NCBI GenBank assembly: GCA_001949185.1 | Contig: BDGG01000002.1 | Location: 7,468,772-7,532,771, forward strand | Source of the DNA: Ramazzottius varieornatus | Lineage: Eukaryota > Tardigrada > Eutardigrada > Parachela > Ramazzottiidae | Reading direction: 5' to 3' | DNA: 64,000 nt | Program-made: the position numbers and the translations under genes | Part shown: positions 20,906-32,617 of the stretch, piece by piece | How the letters are laid out: each line of letters opens with the position of its first letter | Numbering within the stretch: the first letter of the stretch is position 1 | The notes under the pieces: model-generated | Databases searched by the model: none | Told to the model about the DNA's origin: nothing | What the model saw: the letters and a program-made list of their open reading frames with translations, nothing else

Positions 20906-22704
20906 TCAACTGATTACGTGCGTGGACAGTTCGACATCCGGAACATCTTTCTTTTCATTCGGGAAACCCATTTTCTCATCATCAACAGTACATTGCTCAG
21001 AATTGATAGTCTGTCTTGTCCATTCCTCATCGACGGCTTCGTTCGTCAGGACGGCGTCGGTGTACTGGGCGACCAGCCGGCACAGCCAGCTCACGGGTTC
21101 GGGCATCACGTACGAGTCCCCTTCGAAGAACCCCAAGTGTCCACCATGCCTCGTCACCACTAACAAGGCCTTCTCACTGTGCTGCGCGTACTCTTTCACG
21201 CAGTCCAGAAGGGTTTCTGGCACAATAGGATCATCCAATGCATTCACGAATAACATCGGAATGTTTATCTGGAATGAAGGGAACACAATCTGACAATGCA
21301 AGCAACACAAAAATCTTGGAACAAACCATACACCTGCATGCACCAAAGCCCCTTACCGCTGCTGCCTGTGTGTAACAAAATTCGAACTATTGTTCTGTCA
21401 TGTTTTCATTACATTTTGCATTTTGTGGACGCATGATTCTTCTCGGTAGAACTCTTCCACAGTCTCGTAGCCCAGAACGAGTTTTGTATAGTGTTCGTCA
21501 ATGTCTAGCATGGTCGTCGCCCGAAAGACGCACTCCAAATTGATCTTCGGATGCTTCTCCATTATTTCTTTGCTGAAAAGCAAGTCCCGGTTCCTAGCCA
21601 TAATTCGCTTCATATTTCTCGTGATGTTGAACATGTAACCCCGTCGCATCTGGGTCCACTCGAGCAGCAGCGGTCGGGAGCGAAGGATGTCGTAGCCTTG
21701 ACAGACGGAGATCCCGCAGAGAAACCTCTTTTGGTGCGCTTCCGACTTCCCCAGGTAGCACGTAATCACGTTTCCTATAAACCGTGCAGAAAACCAGTTT
21801 ACGCACTTCGAGTTCGATATTAAACATCGAAATCGTTCGTAGATATCGCTTACCGCCCATACTGAATCCCAATGCAACCGCTTTTGTCAGTGGATGCTTC
21901 TCCATAACATAGTCCGTCAGCGAAGCAAACTCAGCAGTTCCTCCTAGTTAAATAAACGACGTGGAGAGTCAATATGTACGCACTTCCGGTTCGACATTAC
22001 GATTGCAAATTACATCGATAAAATTAGTTCTCTTACCATAAGTGAATAATCTCGCCGCTGTCAACTTCACACTAGGAACCACACCCAAGTGGTTTAGGAC
22101 GTAGCATCGGAAGCCACATTGCTGCGAGTACAAGACAAAAGACCGGATGTAGACGCTTTCCGCGGAATTTGCAATGCCGGGGCAAATTAAGAACGTTATG
22201 TCGCCTACGAGAAATATAAAGAGCGTTATCATCTTCGCGGTTGCGAGAACATGATATTGTATTAATATAACATCAAACTGGTTTATAATGTCATGTACTC
22301 TTACCGCCACTCCAGTGCTTTTCAAGAGGTTCGAAGACATCAAAGGAAACTGTCGCTCCGTCGCTGCAGAGAACCTCCTTCCGCGTTCCCTTCGGAAGCC
22401 ATCGTCTCGACCTTCGATTACCCAGTATACCATAGGCAAACGACTGGTAATGCCCGTTCCTCCCCCAGAGTAGTGGCGAAATATACCTGCATTAATATAC
22501 GACGAATTAGCATGCATAATTGGAAAGGATTTTCCCCACTTACGGCATTCTTAGTATCACAGCTTGCTGAATGACATCCTTCACAAACCGCGATCCCTTA
22601 CAGAAGTACAACTGCGGAAGCGTCGGCCGATTTTCTTCCCGATGTAGACTGTACAGCCACCATAAGATGAAGACGCCGGCGCTTAGAAAGAGTTCCGTCC
22701 ACAT
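20906..22704 (-). CDS. ABHD2: Alpha/beta hydrolase, ABHD2 family lipase
   Basis: Six exons in phase: 22704-22544, 22486-22305, 22204-22037, 21943-21854, 21774-21413, 21268-20906, about 441 residues (human 425). An N-terminal hydrophobic segment (LFLSAGVFILWWLYSL) is a membrane anchor. Then come ISPLLWGRNGHYQSFAYGI, the oxyanion strand ITFLICPGIANSAES, the nucleophile elbow GFSMGG (Ser about residue 200), Asp in FVNALDDPIVPE and His in RHGGHLGFFEG, completing a Ser-Asp-His triad. The family includes yeast EHT1/EEB1 and human ABHD1/2/3; IANSAE, CQGYDILRSRP and MRRGY favour ABHD2, a monoacylglycerol lipase. An ACTTCCGG octamer lies 26 nt upstream of the ATG (22730) and another in intron 3 (21982). 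Confidence 0.9.
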
Positions 22705-23442
22705 ACTAGTTTCGAAATTCGAACTTTGAACTTCCGGTGTGCAGCGAATGCCGGTCCCACGACGATCTTCGCGACACTTTAACGGGTTCCGGAATCGGAA
22801 AAGACCAGGTGCAGCAGCGTTCGTGACTTCCTGGCTGTTCCGTGCGGATAACAACGTTGACTGATGGAAAGAAGTGTTTCACAGCTGTTGACCGAAGCAG
22901 ACTTCCACAGCAGCACACTCCCTGCGGCACTGACGCGGCGCATGCATAAAGATTCGTTGACTGTCTCGATCGGTTATGCCGAGTCGCACGACGCACGTTC
23001 ATAAGAATAAGCGATATCGGCAGGAAGCTTATCGATATAATGGAACCCGTATTGACACACTCCAGTTGACCATGATGGTTGAGAAGGAACTTTGTGTAAG
23101 CTTCAAGCGGAAAATATTCATAGCGACGGGAGCTTCTTGTCAGTGTCACCGGCGCAGGGCGCGGTTATCGGAAATCGATTTCCGGTTTCTTACTGAGGCA
23201 ATGAGGCACCCCCGGGTACAATCACGAGGCCAAGGGCTCGAAGCACGGACTCAAGCTGTAGGTGACTGTCATCCCTCGACGTTTGGGTTGCCCACTTGCC
23301 CTCAGACCATCGAGGGAATCTGTGACGTGTAAAACTTTTCATGAAGATTTTCCAAGTCCAGAATTTTGGGATTTTGGTCTTTCTTTCTCAAGGTTTGTAC
23401 AGAAGTCCCGATCCTCAATGAGCTTATTCTGACCTGTCGACG
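22705..23442. promoter_or_regulatory. Divergent promoter interval, ABHD2 / p24
   Basis: About 740 bases between opposite start codons. It holds ACTTCCGG at 22730 and a near-palindromic ATCGGAAATCGATTTCCGGT at about 23168. No coding exon supported. Confidence 0.4.
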
Positions 23443-24490
23443 ATGGAGCTGTACCTGCTGCTCACGACAGGCTTGTTGGCTTTGATTCCATCGGCCTCGG
23501 CGTTATATTTCCACCTCGGAGAGACGGAAAAGAAGTGTTTCATGGAGGAGATTCCGGACGAGACTATGGTCGTGGGTGAGTCAAATGTTCCATACTATGA
23601 TGCATGAAACTGGCTTCATGGGGCTAGCTCCGGTCTGTCTGTAGGGAAGTACAAGGTGGAATTTCTGGATGTGAACTCGAACCAGTATGTACAAGTACCT
23701 CCTGGCATGGGAATGCACGTCGAAGTGAAGGATCCGGATCAGAAGCTTATAATGGGCAGAACTTACGGAGCAGAGGGCAAATTTACCTTTACTTCACATA
23801 CTCCGGGTGAACATACAATGTGTCTATCGACAAATTCATCCCGATGGTTCGGCGGGAGCTCACTGGTAAGACCGGCTTCTCTTGCTCCTGCAAAATGGAA
23901 TCTTTCGGACATCGGCAGATGATTTTCCCCAGATTGTTAAGTGGCGCACGGTCTTATTTTCATTAGCTGGATGGGTGCGCCACTTCGTAAAACGATCTGT
24001 TTAAATTCGTTTGTCGATATAGCAGATTATGTCTCCGTTTGGTGTTTCCTTGTTTTTGTGCTAATCAGGTGCTGACAAACTCGCATCTAAATTCTTGGAC
24101 CTCGTTTCACAGAGAATCCATCTGGACGTATCAATCGGAGAGCATACGAATGACTACAAGGAAATTGCTGAGAAAGATAAACTGTCGGAATTGCAGCTGC
24201 GAGTACGACAACTTCTGGACCAAGTAGACCAAATCACGAAGGAACAGAACTATCAAAGGGTAAGTGACTACTAGAGAAGGTATTTTATCCTTCTGCGAGT
24301 TTAAGAGACTGAGTTTTATTACCGGAATGGTGATCCGTAGGTTAGAGAAGAGCGATTCCGGATAACCAGCGAGAGCACGAACCAGCGCGTTTTATGGTGG
24401 TCTTTCATTCAAGCTGGTGTTTTATTAGCCATTGGCTTCTGGCAGATGCGCCATCTCAAGAGCTTTTTCGAGGCCAAGAAACTGGTATGA
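23443..24490 (+). CDS. TMED9: p24 cargo receptor, TMED4/TMED9 (p24-alpha) type
   Basis: Four exons, 23443-23575, 23645-23865, 24113-24259, 24341-24490, in phase, about 216 residues, the usual p24 length. A signal peptide ([10 protein letters not shown]) precedes [20 protein letters not shown], a GOLD domain with [25 protein letters not shown], then the coiled coil [18 protein letters not shown], a membrane helix ([18 protein letters not shown]) and the cytosolic tail [12 protein letters not shown] with an FF motif and a KKxx COPI signal. p24 proteins cycle between ER and Golgi in COPI/COPII vesicles. TMED4 versus TMED9 cannot be decided. Intron 2 contains hairpin copy 9. Confidence 0.92.
23922..24017. 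repeat. Hairpin repeat copy 9 (p24 intron 2)
   Basis: TAAGTGGCGCACGG at 23938 faces GGGTGCGCCACTTCG near 23990, followed by AAAACGATCTGTTTAAATTCG. Confidence 0.8.
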
Positions 24491-25407
24491 ACTCACAGAT
24501 TATATTTAGTTTTTCCGTTCCAACTTTATGAAACCATCAGAAGCAAAATGCGCCCGCGGGCCGTGGCAAGAACATCGTGCGCAAGTCCGCTGTTGTAAAA
24601 CAGAGCACTGTTTTTCACAGTCATACTTTTTTTCTACTTTTGTCATTCTCTCGTTTGAATGAATGTCTCAGAATGCTCTTCGATGATAAACCCAAACTTT
24701 TCGCAGGGTGTTGACTGTGTTCGCAGTGATACATAGGTAGAACCGTAGATGGATACTTCTTAACCCAAGCGTTGTTTACAGTAAGGTGGCTCTTTCTCAC
24801 GCGCCACGGCTTTTGGTTTCTTAAGTCTTCAGCGATCCGTAGCAATACTCTACCCACCAAATGCCGCTTGTACTGACGTGCTCTTCGATGTTCTTCACAT
24901 GTAAAGTACGAGACAGGAGTGTCTGATTTTAGACGTGGGACTCGACTCGGGAGTCGTCAAACAGGTGTGATAATTCTCGTGTCTCGTACTTGACAATATA
25001 TTTGCAGGATTATGTAGACACCGCATTGATTCTTGTCGACATAGCTGTTTATGTTTACTTACTGCAGGTCTCCAACAGACTCTTGCTGTTGTTTCAGCGG
25101 AGAGCTCGAACAATAGCCACGCAATGGCCGTATCTTTGCTCAAACAATGGCATTACAATCCAAACTTGTGACGCCGTTTTCACAACCGGCGCGCAAGTTT
25201 ACCCAACATGGTACGATCTCCTTGTGCAAAGCGCATTACCATTCTTTCCCAGTCTCTCAGGAACCACAACGACCATTAACTGAATCCTCAGCCATGGAAC
25301 CCACTGAGTTTCTCACGTCACCGCCAATCTAACTTTGTGAAATCCGCAGCTCCATCAAGATGATTTTTATTAGCACATGACATCGAATTTGTTTTCCGCA
25401 GTCCGCC
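24491..25407. other. Intergenic or 5' untranslated region, no supported CDS
   Basis: Short open frames at 24990-25332 lie upstream of the receptor in two frames. They may include a 5' exon, but no donor/acceptor pair joins them convincingly to the receptor ORF. Confidence 0.4.
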
Positions 25408-26746
25408 ATGTTCGGACTATCCAGCGGAACTTTCGCTGTCTTCGACACTATCTTCCTCATATCTTCCTGCCTTCTTAACCTCACTTCCTTCTTCTGTCAT
25501 CCTTGCACGTGCGGAAAACAGCGATGCCTCGTGACAACCCTCTTCCTAACGGGGAACCTTCTGGCTCTCGCTTTGTATATTCCCGATCTCGTAGCGAAAT
25601 ATGGCTACCCTTTACCGGTCCTCGACTCGATCTGTTCCTTCAGCTTTGTCTCATCCAACCTACTCTGTACGTACTTCGTCACGCTGGGTGTCCTTCGGAA
25701 AGTTCTGTCCACCCCCAAGCTCACCAGATACCGCATTTACTTCTACGCGAACCTGGTGTTGGCTCCCTTGATCGCAACAGCTATCCAAGTCATGTACACC
25801 AAAGCGGCCATCGAAGAACCGCTGTATGTGCAGCTGACCATGTCTTCGCTCCGTTATCCGGAGAAGGAAGTAACCATTCCGATGCTGACCTGCGTGAGGA
25901 GCCTTTGTGGGTCCTCGGATGTCTTTCTGACTGTCTTCAGTGGCCTGGTTCCTTCGCTGATTCCACTCGTATCACTCTCGGTGTGCTTCCTTGTTTCTTA
26001 TTCCTCCGAAAAGAATAAACCGCAGAAAGTCAAAGAGAAACAGCAGAGGGAAGACAGCATCTGCGAAATGTTGATTCCGCAGTATTGTCAAAGAGAACAA
26101 CAAAGTTGGCCGGTAAGATCGACTCTTCTGTAACGTATTCATACTGTGTTACTGTGCTTTCTGGTCAAGTTTAATCTAATTTATCTTGTGCGTGTACTTG
26201 AACTGTCGGCAAATGAAACGTATAGGATCGTTATTTCACCTGGCGCACATTTACATTGTTTTCAGCTGGAAGCTTGCGCTGCTTGACAGACGATGCTGTA
26301 CTCGCGAATTTCGTTTGTCGGCTTTCCCTTTGACCATTTCTTTCCAGATCGTGAAATTTGTCCTGGTGTTGTTCTTCGCTTGGACGATCTTTGCAAAGCC
26401 GATTACGTTGACGCTCACTCAACTTCCGCGGTTGTACTCGGTCGAGGAACCCGACGAAGCTACGGTCTATGCCTGTTCGAGTTTCTGGGACATCGGCAAC
26501 CATATCATTCAGTGCATATCGGTCAGCGTGGCCCCACTTCTCCTGATAGTTTCCTCCAAGCCCTGGTCGATGTGGCGATTCAAGCAGTATGATGTCTCGT
26601 GGGACCGGAAGAGCCAGAAGAGCTCCAGCTTTGTGGACCGGCCAATAAGCGTCATGGGCTCCATGACCAACATGGACATTGGGACCTTCACTTGGGACAC
26701 GTTTGCCTACTCACCGCGGAACTCGAAACAGGCAGATGACGTTTAG
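25408..26746 (+). CDS. Seven-transmembrane receptor-like protein, orphan
   Basis: Two exons, 25408-26112 and 26348-26746, about 367 residues. Hydropathy shows seven segments: DTIFLISSCLLNLTSFF; TTLFLTGNLLALALYI; SFVSSNLLCTYFVTLGVL; YANLVLAPLIATAIQVM; VPSLIPLVSLSVCFLV; then, after a basic loop with KNKPQKVKEKQQRED, FVLVLFFAWTIFA and HIIQCISVSVAPLLLIVSS. The layout (short loops, long third inner loop, Ser-rich tail) is that of a rhodopsin-like receptor. However, the end of helix 3 reads VTLGVLRKV with no DRY-type motif, and helix 7 has no NPxxY. Ligand and family cannot be named. An extra 5' exon encoding an extracellular N-terminus is possible. The intron carries hairpin copy 10. Confidence 0.65.
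26224..26320. repeat. Hairpin repeat copy 10 (receptor intron)
   Basis: ACCTGGCGCACATTTACATTG near 26238 faces a decayed AGCTTGCGCTGCTTGAC arm, followed by GCGAATTTCGTTTGTCG. This is the most divergent copy. Confidence 0.55.
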
Positions 26747-26904
26747 ACGGACTAAACCTTCTTTGATTTCTTTTACAGGCTGTAAGCTCTCAGGCAAAGA
26801 AAAAGAAAGAAGAAATTTTCATTTTGTCGTCTACTTGAGCGTAAATTTGATAAAATCTTCCGACATGGAAACAAAGTTCGGAAAACTGTAAGGAAAATGC
26901 AAGA

Positions 26905-27579
26905 TCATGAGAACCGAAAACAGTATCGAACGAGTTCCAGTTTAAGCGGACCGAAGTTGAAGTGGAAGTCGTCGGGAAAAGCGATGGGCGGTGGCTTAAA
27001 ATCTGGGATCTTGACGTACTTGTCCATGGTCACGAGAAGTCTTCCGAACAACGCCAGACCCATTGACTGAAGTTTCCGTCCGTCACACGTCGCTTAAGTC
27101 GTCAAATCACGCTTGCGCAAATCACTCCAATGGTCGAACTCGCTGATCATAAAATAACACACAAACCGATGTGAACTAAATTCCGCGATAAACCTATTAA
27201 AGTTAAACTTATTGTCACCGCCGCGATCGAACAGACCTTTTTGTTTTCCACATTTCGTCCAAGTATCGAAGCGTCTGCAGACCGCTCGCACAGTCCTCCA
27301 GGAAAGCGATTCCCATAGCTCGACTCGTAATTCGTTTCAGTTCGGACGCCCAGGTAGTGGACACTCTGCAAACAAAAACAAAAACAACTCTGGAGTTTTT
27401 TGGTTCTTGGTTTATTGTTTAAAGTCCCACAGCACGGGAACAAGTCCCATCAAGGCCACAAGACGTCTCACATCGTAAATGATTCGATTAAAAAATTCTT
27501 CAACAGTCAGAATGACTTCAAAAACTTTAGGGCTGGCGGTTGGTGATTTTGCCATTTTGGCGGATGTTGATTTTGCCAT
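26905..27579 (-). CDS. Small unrecognised gene, exon chain incomplete
   Basis: Three coding-like blocks follow one another on the minus strand. Block 1 starts at 27579 (MAKSTSAKMAKS) and contains KVFEVILTVEEFFNRIIYDV. Block 2, after an acceptor near 27368, holds STTWASELKRITSRAMGIAF and FLEDCASGLQTLRYLDEMWK. Block 3, from an acceptor at 27067, contains MGLALFGRLLVTMDKYVKIP and ends at TGA 26905. The composition is that of a conserved globular protein and the blocks lack stops, but I could not close the splice phases exactly. Function unknown; a faint similarity of block 1 to HORMA-type proteins is too weak to use. The LINE begins just upstream. Confidence 0.4.
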
Positions 27580-27800
27580 ATTTCTTTGTCAGAGGACAAT
27601 TTGCGGTTCGCATTTTGCCAACAGGGCTGCCGAAACTGTGGGCGACCGGATCCACTCACTAAGGAGTTTTCCCCGGTCCGTGGTTCCGTCTACAATCAAC
27701 CATCGCTAGGTCAACATTAGTGTGACTGTCGCAGGAGGGCTCCGTATACCACTTTCCCATAAGATTTGTCTTGACCACCCTTTCGAGATCTCGAGGCAGA

Positions 27801-29690
27801 TCAAAATAGTAGTTCTGAGGGAAACAGACGATTCAGTAACGAAAAGGACTTCCAGTCACCAGGTTTCAAAGCAAGGTCAAAGTTCCATTTATTCTCAAAG
27901 GCAGCAGCTGGAAAATCTAGTGCATTCCACAAGTTGCACATGATCCCGACGAAGGAATCAGGACTGGTGGGTATCTTGCGACCATTCAGAAAAGACCCAG
28001 TGGGTTGGATGGGACAGGGATGAGAACGTATTCGGTTCAAACTTCGCCTCGAGGTCGAGGGACCATTTTCTTCCCGTATTTCTAATGGCTGAAATAGACA
28101 AAAGCCCAACGGCACAGAACCAACAACAAATTTATATACAAGTGATAAAGAAAGGTTCACCCGACGAATCAGCTGACTATTCCACCCAACTTCGGAAGCG
28201 TTATGCTGGTAGCGCTCATGGTCTGAATAGCTAGAACTGTCACCAAGGCGAACGGTGCGGAGAAACTTACCGGCGCATTTTTCGATCTCTCTGACGGTAC
28301 CTCCCAGTAGCGACCACACCACAGATGGACAGTAGTCGAAAAGAGACTGCACCAGAGCATCAAACAGCTTGATGCGAGCCGCCGATTCACGGTACTTAAA
28401 TAGAGAATTCAGGTGACGGATGCGTTTTCGAGCTGTTGCACATTTTGCAGACCAGTGTGCTGTCCAGTTTAGTCGGCCATCAATGTGAAGACCCAAGTAC
28501 TTGACGGTGGATACACTAGGCACGACGACTCCGTCCAGTTGGTATTCAGCACTTCCTGGACTTCTTCGTCGGCTTAGGCGAAGGTGAGAGGACTTTGTGA
28601 GGTTGAAGGTGAGCTGATTGGATCTGCCCCAGGCGGAGATGCTGTTCAGATCTATTTGGAGAGTAACGCAGTCAACGGCAGTTTCTTGAGGACGGGATAC
28701 TAGAATATCGTCTGCGAAAAGACTAAGACAGGTGCCAGGTGATACAATGGTATTTATGTCCGACATCAGAGCAATGAACAAAATTGGACCAAGAATGGAG
28801 CCCTGAGGTACTCCACTAGTAACTGGCAGATAATCCATTCACAACTACCACCTGTTTTCAGTTCGACAGATAGCTGTCGAGTAATCTTCTACATTGAAGA
28901 GGGACCTGAAGTCGCTCAAGTTTCTGCAGAATCACTTTGTGATCGACACGATCAAAAGCCTTTGTGCAATCAAGAAACACCGCATCGATTTCCCCTTTAC
29001 TGTGTAACACATCTGCCCAGTACTGACTAATCAGCAAACTTGCTAGCTCTGTTGAATGGCCCTCTCGAAATCCGAACTGACTAGTGCCAAATGCGTTTCT
29101 ATCTCCCAAAAAGTTTCGCAATCGCTTACCGATTATTTTTGCAAAACATTTGGAAAGAGGGTGCAACATGGAAATGGGTCGCCATGAAGAAGCTGACGTT
29201 GGGTCTTTAGTGGTCTTTGGAATGGGGGTGACATACTGGGTTTTCCAGCAGTCGAGAAAATATCCGGCGCTACAACAGAGGTTAAACAGTTTTGTAAGTG
29301 ACAGCAAGAGTGCATTACCTGTGCGGTGCAGCAGCGCCACAGTAACTTTGAAGGGTCAATTCGACTTCTTCGAGTCCAAGCTGTTGACTGCTTGTAGGAC
29401 CTCATCTTCAGTGATGGATGGCCACACTGCGTCTGGGTCGCTGTAGAACAGAATCGCTGGCGGTTGTGCATAGTGGCCAATACAGGGCAACATGACGTTG
29501 ATGAAGGCAGAATTGAGAAGTTCTGCACGCTGCGCGTCGTCGTAGTGGTGGTCGCCATTGATATCAGAGATCGGTGGTAGAGGTTTCTTGTCAACACTTG
29601 AGCGAACGTGGTTCCAGAACTTCTTGTTGTTACGACGAGAGGCGGTTGCAACTTCCAGCAAATTTCTGGTGTCGCCCTTCTCAACAGCAA
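27801..29690 (-). pseudogene. LINE reverse transcriptase, frameshifted
   Basis: Reading 29690 to 27801 across at least two frames gives the RT blocks: PIPKTTKDPTSASSWRPISM (domain 1-2), GFREGHSTELASLL, AVFLDCTKAFDRVDHKVILQ (domain 3, catalytic Asp), VTSGVPQGSILGPILF (domain 4) and LSLFADDILVSRP (domain 5 with the FADD box), then the C-terminal thumb. A break with stop lies at 28838-28858 between the SYLSN block and the VTSGVPQG block, and another near 29340-29356. It would reverse-transcribe LINE RNA if intact; this copy cannot. Confidence 0.82.
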
Positions 29691-29998
29691 TCTTGAGTTT
29701 CCGCGAGCTGTCTTTCTACATCAATCGAAGAGCTTGTTTCAGTGGAGGCATCGTGCACCGTATGAAATTGTCGAACCCTTTTTTTCTTCCGTTTCAGCTT
29801 CACAACTTCCTTCAGATCAGTGCTGAAGCTCGTCATTTCTTCATTCGTAACATACCGATGAAACTGTAGGGCTACTGCTAGCAGAGCGTCTTCGAGGCTT
29901 TCAGCAGCATCGTGAAATGACGCTCTATCGAACAGTTGTTCCAGATGCGCATGGCGTACCGCTTCAATAAACTCTGTCTGTCTTCCATGGGCAAACTT

Positions 29999-31459
29999 TC
30001 ATCGTGCTTTCTGCACTGGTTGTAGTTTCTGCTTCCGGACGTGGAGCTTGAATTCTTGTCCATCATGATCGCCTTCTGCAGAAGGAGGGAAAATTAATTG
30101 GATTTCTGTAACTAGAAAAGTCCTCGGGGTAAAGACAGGAAAAGTTATCAGCTGTCTCATCGACATCTCTCTACAAAGCACCAACGAAACTCGACCATTC
30201 TGCGCTATTGACGATCGCTTCTCCCAATCAACCTCCGGAGTATTAAAGTCTCTGACAAGAACCAAGTCGTTAATTATTTCATGTGAAAAACTCGCAAGGT
30301 GCTCACAGTCGCGAAATGTCCTGCACCACTCTGTTCGGTGGTGCATAAAATACTCCCACGATTACAATCACTGCTGGTAGTTCGACAGTCAACAACTCAA
30401 GATCACTGCACTCAAGATCACCTCTGTAACGGGTATGTAAGCAAAGGATGGGGTTCCTATGGACTAGCTCCTTGGAACTGGAACTGGATGGAATTCCGAA
30501 GAGTTCCTAAATTCCCGTATTCTAGTTTCCAAATCAAACAGGTTAAAAATCGGAATTCCAAAAAGTTAATCAAAAGTATAGGAAACAGTAGGAACAGCAA
30601 TTTACTGCCGAAAATCAGGTCTAAATACTGTAACAGAAATAGTAGTAATAATAGTAAACATCACATGTTCTGTTCAACCGGCGGTTTGTACCCAAACAAA
30701 TCGTTTAACGTGAAGGAATCTACAGTTACTGAAACACTGAATAGCTCGGCCGCATCTTCAACGCCAGCTTCCAAGAAAACATCAATAAAGTCCGAAAACT
30801 CACCAACAATACTTTGCTGGTTAGTCAACGTGCTTCCAGTGTCAGCAGGTGCGCACCCCGTCGGCTCGACCAAGTCGATCAAATTCACCTCTCCTACTTC
30901 CTTTTCGAGATCCGTACTAAAGTGGCAATTACCGTACTAAAAAGGCAAGAAACTCCCAAAAATTTAATTACTTGGTGGAAGCTTTCGCAGTCCCACTGTG
31001 CCAAGTCAGCTATATTAGATCGCAACTGGAATTCCAGATAGGTTCCTGGTTTCCAAACAGGAACTCCAGTTCTCCACATTGATTGACAGTGCTGGAATTC
31101 CAAATCGCGTCTAGTTTTCCAAATAGGAATTCCAGTGCTCCGAATCGAGTTCAGCTGGAACTGGAAGGAATTCCTATGCTCCTATAGGAATTGGAATGGA
31201 ACGGAACTTGGAACCCCCATCCTTAATGTAAGCCCATCTTCTTGACAATCAAAGCCACCCCACCATACCCATCCAGACGTCCCTTTCTGAAAACCTTGAC
31301 ACATCGTAAATCAGCAAAAACATTGTCGGCTATGCACCCGTCATCCCACGTTTCCGTTAAGGCGCAAACATCGGTTTCAGAGCACCACGACTTCACCTGT
31401 GCAGTATTAAATTTTTCACCTGTGCGAATATTACAGTGACGAAACATCAAAGAATTCAA
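29999..31459 (-). pseudogene. LINE endonuclease domain, split by the nested insertion
   Basis: The N-terminal half (31459 to 31226) reads RHCNIRTGEKFNTAQVKSWC then DVCALTETWDDG, as in the AP-endonuclease fold of LINE ORF2. The frame then enters the insertion 30443-31225. Beyond it the domain resumes with VIVIVGVFYAPP and VLVRDFNTPEVDWE, the latter a variant of the catalytic GDFN motif. Removing the insertion plus one copy of its target duplication restores the reading frame at the joint, showing it hit this LINE. Confidence 0.75.
30443..31225. mobile_element. hAT-like non-autonomous insertion, 783 bp, 8-bp target duplication
   Basis: It is flanked by direct copies of ATGTAAGC (30435-30442 and 31226-31233). 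The ends are imperfect inverted repeats: left AAAGGATGGGGTTCC, right end read backwards TAAGGATGGGGGTTCC. The interior is rich in GGAATTCC-like words. An 8-bp duplication is typical of hAT elements. It encodes nothing recognisable. Confidence 0.78.
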
Positions 31460-31503
31460 TTTGACATTGGATTTTGCACTTTGAAAACTAGGCGCTTGCT
31501 GAC

Positions 31504-32617
31504 TCAGCGAGTCGCTCGCGCCCCCACTGCGTTTTTTGCAGCGGAAACCTGTTGGTTACGTCGCTCAGTTGTTGTTTTAGCCACCAGACACAACCAAGTC
31601 TGGAACGCGCCATGTCTGGGAACATTCTCCATATTGACTTTCTTCTCCACGCAGTTGCAGCATTTCAGGTCTGGACTGGTACACTCACGAGTTTCATGGT
31701 CAATCGAGGCACACTTCCCACACCGACGTTGCTTACAGTTCGCAGCAATGTGGCCAAAACCGCAAAACACTGGGTCGACTTCTCTTCAATTCTGCATCTG
31801 ATGAAAATGTTCATCAAGATATATCCTTTCGCCAGCAAGGCGAATTTGCTCTGTTCGGACACTTCCAGTAGGTACGGTCGTGTAGTAGAATCATCTCTGC
31901 CGAGTTTCTTCAAGACAGCACATTCATCCGACTCCACTCCAGGCCAATGTCTTTGCAGGTGTTGGAGCGCATCTTGCTGGAGTGGAGTCGGATGAATGCG
32001 CTGTCTTCTGGTTCCGTCACATCCTGCGGAACAAATTTAACCACTACTTGAGGCTTTCGAGGAAGGCTTACCGTGTACTTCGTCGTAGCAGAACAATTCT
32101 CAAGGGCAGTCTTGGCCTTATCACGATCTTCTCTGGTCGCAAATTCGTAAACAGCACCGTTGTTCGCAGTCGATCTAATTCCTCCTAGCTTGACTTGATA
32201 ACTTTCAAGCCCCAAAGCTGTCTTCACTTTACTGCCTAGTTCAGTGAGCTCACGGTTTGACTTCCGGTGGCCATTCTGCTCTCCCCCGTCGACAGGCTTT
32301 AGGATCAGGACGTTTGGGTTTCGTTTGAACATGTCAGCAAACGTGTTTTTGACAGCAGTTGTACGGAAGATTGACTGTGCTTCTTGTGCAGCTTGCTTTG
32401 TAGCGTTACGAATTCCGTCTTCAATCTGTGCTGGTAGCTGTTCGATCTTCTCCGCCAGCATTCGTACAATCGATCCTTGCACCTTAAGCAATCCGGAGCT
32501 CAGCAGCAGGATATACTCCTTCACCTTGGCCGTGTCTTTCGCAAACACTTTCGTCTGGACAGTCTTGAAGAAGTCTCCAACAGACGTGCACCAGTCAGCG
32601 ATTTCCACAGGAGCCAT
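31504..32617 (-). pseudogene. LINE ORF1, gag-like zinc-knuckle protein, frameshifted
   Basis: The N-terminal part (32617 to 31910) starts MAPVEIADWCTS and runs through coiled-coil and RRM-like segments (TALGLESYQVKLGGI, REDRDKAKTALENC). After a frameshift near 31920 the frame resumes, and at about 31770-31610 shows C-x2-C-x4-H-x4-C type knuckles (MFCGFGHIAANCKQRRCG...CASIDHETREC). This is an RNA chaperone of the LINE RNP; it is broken here. It also contains a 29-bp inverted repeat at 31914-32005. Confidence 0.7.

Noticed and set aside
22288-22574. Plus-strand ORFs opposite ABHD2 exon 2
   Set aside because: They are antisense shadows of a well-supported ABHD2 exon.
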